Source: Roseburia_D yibonii (GTDB taxonomy: Bacteria; Bacillota; Clostridia; Lachnospirales; Lachnospiraceae). From it: a stretch of 64,000 nucleotides of DNA. The notes below the pieces were generated by a model. The model was not told where the DNA came from. It did not search any database and worked only from the letters and a program-made list of their open reading frames with translations. The stretch spans positions 186,001 through 250,000 of the forward strand of contig NZ_JACOQH010000002.1 in assembly GCF_014297335.1 (NCBI RefSeq), in the 5' to 3' direction. This document shows positions 32,608-41,473 of this stretch, piece by piece (the first letter of the stretch is position 1; the number at the start of each line of letters is the position of its first letter). The position numbers and the translations under genes are program-made.

Positions 32608-34317
32608 TTGGAAATCAATACAATAGATGCGTCCGTTCTGGCGAAGATGTTTCTGGCTGGAGCCAAAAATCTGGATGCAAAGAAAGAATGGATCAATGAA
32701 TTGAATGTATTTCCGGTACCGGATGGTGATACCGGAACCAATATGTCGATGACGATCATGTCTGCCGCAAAGGAAGTGAGCGCACTTGAGAATCCGGACA
32801 TGAAATCCCTTGCAAAGGCAATTTCATCCGGTTCTTTAAGAGGAGCCAGAGGTAACTCCGGTGTAATCTTATCCCAGTTATTCCGTGGATTCGCCAAGGT
32901 GATCGCGGAGTATGACGTGATCGATGTCAATGTACTCTGTGACGCACTTCAGAAAGCAGTCGAGACTGCTTACAAGGCGGTTATGAAGCCGAAGGAGGGT
33001 ACGATCCTTACCGTTGCAAAGGGCGGAGCGGATAAGGCGTTAGAGCTGGTCGATGAGACCGATGATCTGGTATTCTTTATCGAAGAAGTGATCAAAGAGG
33101 CAGACCTGGTACTCGCAAAGACCCCGGATATGCTTCCGGTCTTAAAACAGGCAGGTGTAGTGGATTCCGGCGGACAGGGACTCGTTCAGGTCTTAAAGGG
33201 CGGACTGGACGCACTGCTCGGCAAGGAGATCGACTATACGATCGAAGGTGCCGCACCAAAGAAGCAGACGGCTGAGAGTGCATCGAATCCTTATATTGAC
33301 GCACAGGCAAATCAGGAGATCAAATTTACTTACTGTACACAGTTTTTGATCATGCTGGATAAACCGTTTAGCAGCAAGAAAGAAAATGAATTCAAATCCT
33401 ATCTGGAATCCATCGGTGATTCTATCGTTGTGGTAGCGGATGATGAGATCGTAAAGGTACATGTACATACCAATGATCCGGGTATGGCAATGCAGCGTGC
33501 GCTGACCTATGGAAGCCTGACTACGATCATTATCGAAAACATGAAGCTTGAGCGGGATGAGAAAGTTTCCGCCATGAAAGAAAAAGAAATGCAGGCGGCA
33601 GGTCTCCCGGAAGACAAAACGGAAGAGACAGCAGAAGAAAAGACACAGGAAGAGCCAAAAGAGATGGGATTTATCTCTGTATCGATCGGAGAAGGGATCA
33701 ATGAGATCTTCCGTGGACTGGGCGTTGACTATATCATCGAAGGCGGTCAGACCATGAACCCGAGTACGGAAGATATGTTAAATGCGATCGAGAAAGTAAA
33801 CGCAAAGAACATCTTTATCCTGCCGAACAATAAGAACATCATTCTGGCGGCGAATCAGGCAGTTTCTCTGGTAGAAGATAAAAATATCTTTGTCATTCCG
33901 ACCAGAACCGTACCGCAGGGTATTACCGCGCTCATCAATTATATTCCGGAGTCATCCGCGGAGGACAATGCGAAACGTATGACAGAGGAACTTGATAATG
34001 TAAAGACCGGTCAGGTGACTTATGCAGTCAGAGATACCGTGATCGATGACAAGCAGATCAGACAGGGCGATTACATGGGAATCGGCGATAAGACGATCCT
34101 CTCTGTCGGAGCTGATATGGAAGCGGTGACCAAGGATATGGTTGCGCAGATGTTAGACGAAGAATCTTCCATTATCTGCATCTACTATGGCGCTGAGACA
34201 GACGAAGAAGCGGCAAATAAGCTGGCAGAGGACATTCAGGAAGACAATCCGGATGTAGAGATCGAGGTTCACTTTGGCGGACAGCCGATCTATTACTATG
34301 TGATTTCAGTAGAATAA
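32608..34317 (+). CDS. DAK2/DegV-type kinase, YloV/FakA-like
   Basis: A 569-residue protein. The N-terminal DhaL domain (1-200) has the nucleotide/Mg motif PVPDGDTGTNMSMT; a middle domain and a C-terminal DUF1949-like/FakA1-type domain follow. Homologues are the ATP-binding subunit of fatty-acid kinase (FakA), which works with a DegV-family FakB. An acidic spacer (about 325-350) joins the halves. The start is TTG at 32608 with TAAGGAGG upstream. No fakB is seen nearby. Confidence 0.85.
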   Translation: MEINTIDASVLAKMFLAGAKNLDAKKEWINELNVFPVPDGDTGTNMSMTIMSAAKEVSALENPDMKSLAKAISSGSLRGARGNSGVILSQLFRGFAKVIAEYDVIDVNVLCDALQKAVETAYKAVMKPKEGTILTVAKGGADKALELVDETDDLVFFIEEVIKEADLVLAKTPDMLPVLKQAGVVDSGGQGLVQVLKGGLDALLGKEIDYTIEGAAPKKQTAESASNPYIDAQANQEIKFTYCTQFLIMLDKPFSSKKENEFKSYLESIGDSIVVVADDEIVKVHVHTNDPGMAMQRALTYGSLTTIIIENMKLERDEKVSAMKEKEMQAAGLPEDKTEETAEEKTQEEPKEMGFISVSIGEGINEIFRGLGVDYIIEGGQTMNPSTEDMLNAIEKVNAKNIFILPNNKNIILAANQAVSLVEDKNIFVIPTRTVPQGITALINYIPESSAEDNAKRMTEELDNVKTGQVTYAVRDTVIDDKQIRQGDYMGIGDKTILSVGADMEAVTKDMVAQMLDEESSIICIYYGAETDEEAANKLAEDIQEDNPDVEIEVHFGGQPIYYYVISVE

Positions 34318-34330
34318 CAGGAGAACAGGA

Positions 34331-36388
34331 ATGGAATTAAATTCGCCGATTCGGGAACTCAAAGGCATTGGCGAAAAAACAGAAAAACTGTTTCAAAAGA
34401 TAGGAGTATACACCTTGCGTGATATACTCCTTCATTATCCCCGGGATTATGTAAAATTTCCAGAGAGAAAATACATAAGCGAGGTGGCTGTCGGCGAGAC
34501 GGCGGCAGTTGTGGTGCGGATACAGAACACGCCGCTTGTGAGAAAGACACGGAGGATGCAGATCACCACCACACACGCGGAGGCGGACGGGGTGACGATG
34601 CAGTTTATCTGGTTTCGGATGCCTTATATCAAAAATATGTTAAAACCTGGAAACGTCTATGTTTTCTATGGAAAAGTCATTGCAAAAAACAAGGATCTTG
34701 CAATGGAACAGCCGACTATCTATACGGCAGAACAATATGACAGTGTGGAGAACAACCTGACTCCGGTGTATCCGCTGGCATTCGGGCTGACCAATCACGC
34801 GGTGCAAAAGGCGGTGCGCCAGGCACTTGCGTCGGATGAACTGTTAAAAGAGTATCTGCCGGAAGAACTGCTGCAAAAATATGATCTGATCCCGTATGCC
34901 GAGGCAATCCGGCAGATCCATTTCCCGGATGATATGGCCCATCTGATCGTGGCAAGACGCCGTCTGGTCTTTGATGAGTTTTTCCTTTTTATCTTAAATA
35001 TGCGTAAGCAGAAAGAAATTACGCAGAAAGAGGAAAATCCGTTTACACTGGTCGATGATGATTTCGTGGAACAGCTGATCGGCCAGCTTCCGTATCCGCT
35101 GACAGGGGCGCAGAAGCATACACTGGAGGAGATCCGCGCGGATGTACACGGAAACTATGTGATGCAGCGTCTGGTTCAGGGAGATGTCGGATCGGGAAAG
35201 ACGATCGTGGCATTCCTTGCAATGGCGGAGATGGCGCACAACGGACTGCAGTCTGCGATCATGGCACCGACGGAAGTGCTTGCGAGACAGCACTATGAGA
35301 CGTTTCTGGAAAACTGCAGGCAGTTCGGGCTTGACATACCGGTGATTCTGGTGACAGGTTCCCTTACGCCAAAGCAGAAAAGAGATGCCTATGAGCGCAT
35401 TCAGCTGTTTCCGAATGCGATGATCATCGGGACAAACGCGCTGATCCAGGAAAAAGTGATCTATCAGAACCTTGCATTGGTCATTACCGATGAACAGCAT
35501 CGCTTTGGTGTGAAACAGCGGGAGCGGCTGGCATTAAAAGGCTGTCATCCGCATATCCTTGTCATGAGCGCAACACCGATACCGCGTACGCTCGCGATCA
35601 TTCTTTACGGGGATCTGGATATTTCTGTCATGAATGAAGTGCCGGCAAAGCGCCTGCCGATCAAAAACTGTGTGGTCAACACGGCGTACCGTCCCAAAGC
35701 CTACAATTTTATCCAGAAGGAAGTGGCGGCTGGACATCAGGTTTACCTGATCTGTCCGCTGGTGGAGGCAAGTGAAAATTCGGACTGCGAAAATGTGACC
35801 GATTATACCGAAAAACTCCGGTCACAGCTGGATGAGCGGATCGTGGTCGCCTGTCTGCATGGAAAAATGAAAGCAGATGAGAAAAACAGGATCATGGAAC
35901 AGTTTTTAAAAAACGAGATCCAGGTGTTAGTTTCCACTACCGTCATTGAGGTCGGCGTGAATGTGCCGAACGCGACGGTGATGATGATCGAAAACGCGGA
36001 ACGCTTCGGACTTGCGCAGCTGCATCAGCTCAGAGGACGTGTGGGCAGAGGAGACGCGCAGTCTTACTGCATTATGGTGAACGGATCGGACAGTGGACAG
36101 GTATCCAAACGCCTTCAGATCTTAAACAAATCAAATGACGGATTTTATATTGCAAGTGAAGATTTAAAGCTGCGCGGGCCCGGAGACTTTTTCGGGATCC
36201 GTCAGAGCGGTGTGATGGATTTTAAACTCGGCGATATTTATCAGGACGCGGAAGTGTTAAAACAGGCGTCCGAGGAATGCGATGCGATCTTAAAGGCTGA
36301 TTTTTTGCTGGAAACAGAGCAGAACCGTGGATTGAAAGAACGGATCGACAGCTACTGGCAGGAGCAGAGCGGAATGTTAAATCTTTAA
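34331..36388 (+). CDS. recG: ATP-dependent DNA helicase RecG
   Basis: A 685-residue superfamily 2 helicase for branch migration and fork reversal. The N-terminal wedge OB domain is at about 60-170; Walker A is GDVGSGKTIV, motif II is the DEQH of TDEQHRFGV, motif III is SATPIPRTLA, and motif VI is QLRGRVGRG. The C-terminal TRG motif is followed by SGVMDFKLGD. Length is normal. GGAG lies nine bases before the ATG. Confidence 0.96.
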   Translation: MELNSPIRELKGIGEKTEKLFQKIGVYTLRDILLHYPRDYVKFPERKYISEVAVGETAAVVVRIQNTPLVRKTRRMQITTTHAEADGVTMQFIWFRMPYIKNMLKPGNVYVFYGKVIAKNKDLAMEQPTIYTAEQYDSVENNLTPVYPLAFGLTNHAVQKAVRQALASDELLKEYLPEELLQKYDLIPYAEAIRQIHFPDDMAHLIVARRRLVFDEFFLFILNMRKQKEITQKEENPFTLVDDDFVEQLIGQLPYPLTGAQKHTLEEIRADVHGNYVMQRLVQGDVGSGKTIVAFLAMAEMAHNGLQSAIMAPTEVLARQHYETFLENCRQFGLDIPVILVTGSLTPKQKRDAYERIQLFPNAMIIGTNALIQEKVIYQNLALVITDEQHRFGVKQRERLALKGCHPHILVMSATPIPRTLAIILYGDLDISVMNEVPAKRLPIKNCVVNTAYRPKAYNFIQKEVAAGHQVYLICPLVEASENSDCENVTDYTEKLRSQLDERIVVACLHGKMKADEKNRIMEQFLKNEIQVLVSTTVIEVGVNVPNATVMMIENAERFGLAQLHQLRGRVGRGDAQSYCIMVNGSDSGQVSKRLQILNKSNDGFYIASEDLKLRGPGDFFGIRQSGVMDFKLGDIYQDAEVLKQASEECDAILKADFLLETEQNRGLKERIDSYWQEQSGMLNL

Positions 36389-36447
36389 AAAAAGAAAAGC
36401 TGAAGCGGGAATTTTATCCAAGTTCTGGCAACAGCTTTTCTTTTATT
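36388..36447. terminator. Terminator between recG and the SASP gene
   Basis: AAAAGAAAAGCTG and CAGCTTTTCTTTT pair across a 29-nt loop, with A and T runs on both flanks that could serve both converging genes. Confidence 0.6.
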
Positions 36448-36464
36448 TTACGGGCAAAAAGAGA

Positions 36465-36668
36465 TTATTCTTTTTCTGCCATCTGTCTTTCCTGGGCCTC
36501 GATCATTTTTTTGACCATGTAGCCGCCGACAGAGCCATTCTGCCGGGAGGTCAGATCACCATTATACCCATCGGAAAGTGGAACTCCCAGTTCACTTGCT
36601 ACTTCGTATTTGAATCTATTCAGTGCGCTTTTTGCTTCCGGTACAGCAGTTCTGTTAGATGATGTCAT
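36465..36668 (-). CDS. Alpha/beta-type small acid-soluble spore protein
   Basis: A 67-residue SASP that coats and protects spore DNA. FKYEVASELGVPL contains the GPR protease site, between E22 and V23, and the second half holds GDLTSRQNGSVGGYMVKKMI. The ATG at 36668 has AAGGAGG at ideal spacing; the longer frame adds a non-conserved piece. It is direct evidence for endospore formation. A sigma-G-like -10 lies upstream. Confidence 0.93.
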   Translation of the reverse strand: MTSSNRTAVPEAKSALNRFKYEVASELGVPLSDGYNGDLTSRQNGSVGGYMVKKMIEAQERQMAEKE

Positions 36669-36718
36669 ATCATATTCCTCCTTGTGGTTGAATGGATTGT
36701 AACCTTTTGTTACAGGAA

Positions 36719-36725
36719 TAGTATG
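36719..36725 (-). promoter_or_regulatory. Candidate sigma-G -10 element of the SASP gene
   Basis: On the minus strand it reads CATACTA, a match to the sigma-G -10 CATWHTA. No clear TGHATR -35 lies 17-18 bp further out. Confidence 0.35.
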
Positions 36726-36779
36726 TGACAAAATCCGAAGTTTAAACTGGAAAGTTCTTATAATTTTACAAAAATTTTA

Positions 36780-38516
36780 TTACTCGATCTGTGTGATCCC
36801 TGTGATGTCCGGTTCGATCGGCATCGAGTAGTTCGTGTAGTAGATCACAAAACCGGGAGCGGCTCCGCTTGGCTTTTTCACATTTTTCTTTTCCAGATAG
36901 TCGATCTCAACTTTTGGATTTTCCCTGCCCTTGGAATAGTAGGCGGCAAGCTTTGCCGCTTCCTCAAAAGTCGCGTCCGGGAGTTCATCTCCGTTGGTCT
37001 TTACAATGACATGTGATCCCGGCATGCCCTTGGCGTGGAACCACCAGTCGTTTCCCACAGCAAATTTAAAGGTGAGTTCATCGTTCTGGTAATTATTTTT
37101 GCCCACATACATATGATAGCCGTCGGAGGAAACATAGTGAAGCGGTTTGCTTTTGGACTTTTTCTTCTTTTCGCCGCTCTTTTTGCGGAGATAACCGTAA
37201 GCGACAAGTTCCTCGCGGATCTCGGAAAGATCATCCTCCTGTGTCGCGATGTCGAGTGAGGTGGCGATGGATTCGAGGTGCTCGATCTCGGTTTCGGTTT
37301 CCGTGGTGAGTTCGGTCAAAGCCTGGTAAGTCCGTTTTAATTTCGCGTACTTGTTAAAATATTTTTTCGCATTTTCCAAAGGGGAGAGTGTCTCATCAAG
37401 TGGGATTTTGATCATCTCGTTGGTGTAATAGTTCATCGCCTCAAGGCTTTTGTCACCTTCCTTTGCCTGATAGCCGTAAGTTGTGAGCAGTTCGCCGTAT
37501 ACTTTGTATTTTTCCCGTTTTTCGGTGTCCTTTAACTGCTTTTTCTGAAGCTCGTATTTTTTCCGTTCCCGCTCGAGGGTGTTGGATACGATCTTTCGCA
37601 GATCCACGGATTTCTGGCGGATACGGGTGTATTCGTTCTTTTTTGCATAATACTGTTCCAAAACAGCGGAGATCGAAGGGTAATCCACACAGGTGGAATC
37701 CTCATAGATCGAAAGATGGAAGGCACTGAATTCAACCGGTTCTTTTCCGTTCATAATGATATTCGGAGAGAAGTTGCATGCGGTGACATCCTCCATCATC
37801 CAGGAAAAATTGTGGTACAGATGCAGTGCGGCATCCTCGCTCAGCGCATCGGTCGCCTGATCTCCGTCAATGGAAGCGCGGTGGCAGATCTCGTTTGCGA
37901 TGACGGGGCTGATCCCGGTGTATGTAGAGTAGATCGCCTTTGAGATGCTCATCGGTTTTTTACATACATGCGAGCGGAAAAAATCCAGATCGGTATGCAG
38001 GGGATTGTATTTTTCCTGTGTTTTCGGAATGAAATAGTCGCGCCCGGGAAGGACTTCACGGACGGAGCTTACCTGCGCCGGAATATGTTTGATACTGTCG
38101 ATGATCCTTCCGGTGTCATCACAGAAGATGATATTGCTGTGCTTTCCCATGATCTCTACGATCAGTGTTTTACGGCACAGATCGCCGAGTTCGTTTAAAT
38201 GTTCGATCTCAAAATTGATGATACGCTCCATATCCGGCTGCCAGATCTTTGTAATGCGTCCGTTTGCGATATGCTTGCGCAGCAGCATACAGAAATTCGG
38301 CGCAGTCATCGGACTTGGCTTGTTGTTCCCGGTCAGATAAATGAGCGGAAGGGAAGCACTTGCGGAGAGGAGCAGACGCTTCTGTCCGTCCTTTCCTTTT
38401 AAAGTAAAAAGTAATTCGTCCGTTTCCGGCTGCGCGATCTTGCTGATCCTTGTATTTAAAACCGTTTCGTTTAATTCATGTACCAGATTGGCAATGACAA
38501 TTCCATCCAAAGCCAT
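36780..38516 (-). CDS. rqcH: Ribosome-quality-control protein Rqc2 (NFACT family)
   Basis: A 578-residue protein of the NFACT/FbpA family, which binds stalled 50S-peptidyl-tRNA complexes and directs alanine tailing. The N-terminal NFACT-N domain starts MALDGIVIANLVHEL; a helix-hairpin and coiled-coil region (about 260-430) follows, then NFACT-R with DWWFHAKGMPGSHVI. The fibronectin-binding name is historical. The ATG at 38516 is preceded by TGGAGG; a 29-residue upstream extension is non-conserved. Confidence 0.9.
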   Translation of the reverse strand: MALDGIVIANLVHELNETVLNTRISKIAQPETDELLFTLKGKDGQKRLLLSASASLPLIYLTGNNKPSPMTAPNFCMLLRKHIANGRITKIWQPDMERIINFEIEHLNELGDLCRKTLIVEIMGKHSNIIFCDDTGRIIDSIKHIPAQVSSVREVLPGRDYFIPKTQEKYNPLHTDLDFFRSHVCKKPMSISKAIYSTYTGISPVIANEICHRASIDGDQATDALSEDAALHLYHNFSWMMEDVTACNFSPNIIMNGKEPVEFSAFHLSIYEDSTCVDYPSISAVLEQYYAKKNEYTRIRQKSVDLRKIVSNTLERERKKYELQKKQLKDTEKREKYKVYGELLTTYGYQAKEGDKSLEAMNYYTNEMIKIPLDETLSPLENAKKYFNKYAKLKRTYQALTELTTETETEIEHLESIATSLDIATQEDDLSEIREELVAYGYLRKKSGEKKKKSKSKPLHYVSSDGYHMYVGKNNYQNDELTFKFAVGNDWWFHAKGMPGSHVIVKTNGDELPDATFEEAAKLAAYYSKGRENPKVEIDYLEKKNVKKPSGAAPGFVIYYTNYSMPIEPDITGITQIE

Positions 38517-38635
38517 GATTATTGTACCTCCAGTTCTCTGCGGAAGGTTTACTGCCGCAGTATCTAAACATTTATTATACACGATAGCAGGGGAAAAATA
38601 CAATGTAAAAGATATGGATGGCGCCGGATGTTTTG

Positions 38636-38644
38636 TGCTATACT
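38636..38644 (+). promoter_or_regulatory. Extended -10 promoter of the thioesterase gene
   Basis: TGCTATACT, an extended -10, about 29 bp before the start. Confidence 0.45.
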
Positions 38645-38672
38645 AAACAGACGGAAAGGATTGAAGTTATTT

Positions 38673-39140
38673 ATGGAAAAAAAGATTTCGGATTCGAAAA
38701 TAGAACAGGTGTATCAGGTAAGACCCGAGCATTTGAACGGGGCGGGAAGACTTTTCGGAGGACGGCTGATGGAATGGATCGATGAAGCCGCCGGGCTGGT
38801 GGGGATCCGCCATTCCCAGTGCAATGTGATCACGGCGTCCGTGGACAATCTCCGTTTCATCCGTGGGGCATATCAGAATGATCTGCTGGTGCTTGCGGGA
38901 AGACTTACTTACGTCGGAACGACTTCCATGGAGGTTCGCGTGGACACCTATGTGGAGACGTTAGACGGAATACGGAGACCGATCAACCGCGCGTATCTGA
39001 CACTGGTCGCAGTGGACAAGGACGGGAGTCCAACGAAAGTACCGTCGGTCATTTTGGAGACGGAGAGTGAAAAAGCCGAGTGGGAAGCCGGAAAAAGACG
39101 CAGGGAGCTGCGGATCCAGAGAAAAAAGGAAGGATTTTAG
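38673..39140 (+). CDS. Acyl-CoA thioesterase, hotdog fold
   Basis: A 155-residue BFIT/YciA-like hotdog thioesterase. HLNGAGRLFGGRLMEWIDEAAG is the catalytic helix region, with the aspartate in WIDEAAG, and SVDNLRFIRGAYQNDLL a family strand. It hydrolyses acyl-CoA; chain preference is unknown. The start at 38673 fits the conserved N-terminus; ribosome site GGAAAGGA is about 13 bases off, a bit far. It is monocistronic before the PTS leader. Confidence 0.85.
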   Translation: MEKKISDSKIEQVYQVRPEHLNGAGRLFGGRLMEWIDEAAGLVGIRHSQCNVITASVDNLRFIRGAYQNDLLVLAGRLTYVGTTSMEVRVDTYVETLDGIRRPINRAYLTLVAVDKDGSPTKVPSVILETESEKAEWEAGKRRRELRIQRKKEGF

Positions 39141-39201
39141 AAAAGTTGTACAAAAACGGCTGCATGAAATTATGTTGAGTGTACAATATTTCAAATTGTG
39201 A

Positions 39202-39230
39202 TTGACGAACGGAAAAAATCATAGTATGAT
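39202..39230 (+). promoter_or_regulatory. Sigma-A promoter of the PTS operon
   Basis: TTGACG, 17-bp spacer, TATGAT; transcription would start near 39237, fourteen bases before the first RAT. The leader to the antiterminator start is about 190 nt. Confidence 0.75.
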
Positions 39231-39249
39231 GTACCCATAGAAAACAAGA

Positions 39250-39279
39250 ACAGATTGTTACTCATACGAGGCAAGACTG
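39250..39279 (+). promoter_or_regulatory. RAT antiterminator RNA site upstream of the licT-type gene
   Basis: CAGATTGTTACTCATACG then AGGCAAGACTG matches the BglG/LicT ribonucleic antiterminator pattern (GATTGTTAC, then GGCAAAACC) with A-to-G at one place. It precedes a terminator, so the antiterminator probably controls its own gene. Confidence 0.65.
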
Positions 39280-39352
39280 GGTTATACTTTTTTATTATGA
39301 ATGGATTTATTGAAATCGTTAATAGGAGGTATAATACCAGCTTTTTTGCTTT
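39277..39352 (+). terminator. Conditional terminator in the licT leader
   Basis: CTGG-GTTATAC (39277-39287) pairs with GTATAATACCAG (39329-39340), and a CTTTTTTGCTTT tract follows. Its 5' arm overlaps the end of the RAT. Confidence 0.6.
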
Positions 39353-39430
39353 GGAAGGCAACAGAGTTCGACAAATATGTCTGCGGCTGTGTGACAATGG
39401 GTAAGAAGCTGGCAGTAAGGGGTTTTTGGC

Positions 39431-40270
39431 ATGCAGATCTTGAGAGTCATTAATAACAATGTGATCAGTTCACTGGATGATGAAAAACGTGAAGTGGTTG
39501 TGATGGGAAAGGGCGTCGGCTTTCAGAAGAAAGCAGGAGATTTGGTAGATGCATCCAGGATTGAAAAGATTTTCCAGCTTCCCAAAGAACACACCAATCA
39601 GTATGAGCGTCTGGTCAGCGATATGCCGTATGAGCATATTAAGATGGCGGAGGAGATCATTCAGTATGCAGCCAGGACATTAAAGCGTCATTTAAATAAG
39701 AACATTTACATTACGCTGACCGATCATCTGGACTGCGCGATCGAGCGCCAGAAACAGGGAACGGTTTTCCAGAATGCATTGCTTTGGGAGATCCGCAAAT
39801 TCTATGAAGAGGAATTCCAGATCGGATGCAGGGCGGTGGCATTGGTCAAAGAGAAGACCGGTGTGGAGCTGTCGGAGGATGAGGCAGGATTTATCGCACT
39901 CCACATTGTGAACGCGGAGATGGATGGTGATATCCGCAAAGCGGGAACTGTCCCGGAGATGATAAAGGACATTTTAAATATTGTCCGTTACACCTTTAAC
40001 GTTGAGATTGATGAGAGCGAGCTCTCTTACGAACGCTTCGTCACGCATCTGAAGTTTTTCTTACAGCGCGCGGTGCAGAATGCCAGCTATGACAATGAAG
40101 ACCCGGAACTGGACGAGATCATACGGACACGCTATCCGAAGGAATATGCCTGTGCGGATAAGATCCGCACTTATATGAAAAAGCGTATGAAGTATGAGGT
40201 GGAAGAAGAGGAACTTACCTATCTTACGATGCACATCGCGAGAATTATCCGAAGGAACAGTTCGGATTAG
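39431..40270 (+). CDS. PRD-domain transcription antiterminator, LicT/BglG family
   Basis: A 279-residue RNA-binding regulator: the CAT-RBD RNA-binding domain (1-55, MQILRVINNNVISS), PRD1 (about 65-170) and PRD2 (about 175-279). The four regulatory histidines H99, H158, H206 and H268 sit exactly where LicT has H100, H159, H207 and H269, so control by HPr and an EIIB is expected. Two RAT sites, one before this gene and one before EIIBA, are its likely targets. AAGGGG precedes the ATG. Confidence 0.92.
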   Translation: MQILRVINNNVISSLDDEKREVVVMGKGVGFQKKAGDLVDASRIEKIFQLPKEHTNQYERLVSDMPYEHIKMAEEIIQYAARTLKRHLNKNIYITLTDHLDCAIERQKQGTVFQNALLWEIRKFYEEEFQIGCRAVALVKEKTGVELSEDEAGFIALHIVNAEMDGDIRKAGTVPEMIKDILNIVRYTFNVEIDESELSYERFVTHLKFFLQRAVQNASYDNEDPELDEIIRTRYPKEYACADKIRTYMKKRMKYEVEEEELTYLTMHIARIIRRNSSD

Positions 40271-40290
40271 AATCGTTAAATAAATAGAAT

Positions 40291-40320
40291 TGGGATTGTT
40301 ACGTTTGGTCGGCAAAACCC
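40291..40320 (+). promoter_or_regulatory. RAT antiterminator RNA site upstream of EIIBA
   Basis: GGGATTGTTACG, a short loop, then CGGCAAAACCC, an excellent match to the BglG/LicT RAT. Confidence 0.85.
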
Positions 40321-40364
40321 GGATGAAATGAAAAGGCAGTAGTCTTGATTTCGTTCGGGTTTTC
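40314..40364 (+). terminator. Conditional terminator upstream of EIIBA
   Basis: 40314-40329 pairs with 40348-40363 over 16 positions (with two G-U pairs). It shares six bases with the RAT, so RAT formation excludes the terminator. Confidence 0.85.
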
Positions 40365-40412
40365 CTATATTCAGTAAGAAGAAAAATAATTTTGGGAATG
40401 GAGGGGAAAACT

Positions 40413-41165
40413 ATGGAACGTAAGTATGCCGCGTTGGCAGAAAACATTCTTTCTCACATCGGTGGAAAAGACAATATCATCCATATGACACACTGTGTGA
40501 CAAGGCTGCGTCTGGAATTAAAGGATGATAAAAAAGCGGATCTGGATGCGTTAAACGCCATGGATGGAATCGCCGGAACGTTCTGGCGCGGCGGACAGCT
40601 GCAGATCATGATCGGCAGTCAGGTAAAAGAAGTTTTTGCCGAACTTGTAAGCTGTGCGGGTGTTCCCGGAGAAGAACCGGGGACCAGGCAAAAGCCGGGA
40701 CAGCCGGGAGAAAAGGAAATCCACATTGCGGCGCCGGTATCCGGCCGGGTGATCGCTCTTTCACAGATCGAAGACGAAGCGTTCGCAAGCGGCGTGCTTG
40801 GTCAGGGAGCCGCGATCCTTCCATCGGATGGAAAAATTTATGCGCCGGCAGATGGAACGATCACCACATTTTTTTCGACGGGACACGCGATCAGCCTGAC
40901 GGCAGAAGCGGGACCCGAGATACTGATCCATGTCGGTGTGGACACCGTTCAGTTAAGCGGAACGGGATTTTCCCCCAAAAAGAAACAGGGCGACCGGATA
41001 AAAACCGGAGAGCTGCTCCTTGAAGTGGATCTTGAAGCATTGCGATCCGCCGGTTACGCAACAACGACGGCTGTGATCGTCACCAATTCAGATCAATATG
41101 GAAACATTGTTCCAACTGCTTTGCCAACTGTGGAAGCAGGAGAAACATTAATAAAAATATTATAA
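40413..41165 (+). CDS. PTS EIIB-EIIA fusion of the glucose family, no EIIC
   Basis: A 250-residue soluble protein. Residues 1-82 are an EIIB domain with the phosphocysteine C28 in THCVTRLRLEL; a Pro/Gly linker (85-102) joins the EIIA(Glc) domain (103-250), with the phosphohistidine H173 (EILIHVGVDTV) and its partner H158 (GHAIS). No EIIC permease domain is present here or nearby. It must act with an EIIC encoded elsewhere, or serve mainly in regulation of the PRD antiterminator. ATG at 40413 with GGAGGGG upstream. Confidence 0.88.
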   Translation: MERKYAALAENILSHIGGKDNIIHMTHCVTRLRLELKDDKKADLDALNAMDGIAGTFWRGGQLQIMIGSQVKEVFAELVSCAGVPGEEPGTRQKPGQPGEKEIHIAAPVSGRVIALSQIEDEAFASGVLGQGAAILPSDGKIYAPADGTITTFFSTGHAISLTAEAGPEILIHVGVDTVQLSGTGFSPKKKQGDRIKTGELLLEVDLEALRSAGYATTTAVIVTNSDQYGNIVPTALPTVEAGETLIKIL

Positions 41166-41198
41166 ATCAAATGAGTCAAAAATAAGGAGGACAACATT

Positions 41199-41456
41199 AT
41201 GGTATCATTCAATTATGTAATCAAGGACGAAATCGGAATTCACGCAAGACCGGCAGGAATGCTCGCAAAAGAAGCAAAAGCTTTTGAGTCAAAGATCACA
41301 CTTGCAGCAAAAGGAAAAGAAGCAGATGTTACAAGACTGATGGCAGTTATGGGCATGGGAATCAAATGTGGAGACGAGGTAACCGTATCCGCAGAAGGCG
41401 CTGATGAAGAAAAAGCGATCGAAGCTTTAAAACAGTTTTTTGAAGCAAATCTGTAA
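41199..41456 (+). CDS. ptsH: Phosphocarrier protein HPr, Arg at position 46
   Basis: An 85-residue HPr with the catalytic H15 in GIHARPAG. The region that normally reads KSIMGVMSLG is TRLMAVMGMG here: position 46, usually the regulatory serine for HPr kinase, is arginine. It can carry phosphate from enzyme I to EIIA but should not form P-Ser-HPr. AAGGAGG precedes the start. It sits between EIIBA and enzyme I. Confidence 0.93.
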   Translation: MVSFNYVIKDEIGIHARPAGMLAKEAKAFESKITLAAKGKEADVTRLMAVMGMGIKCGDEVTVSAEGADEEKAIEALKQFFEANL

Positions 41457-41473
41457 GTAAGGAGAATCCAAAG

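Noticed and set aside
36780..38516. Surface fibronectin-binding adhesin
   Set aside because: There is no signal or anchor; the domains are those of cytoplasmic Rqc2.
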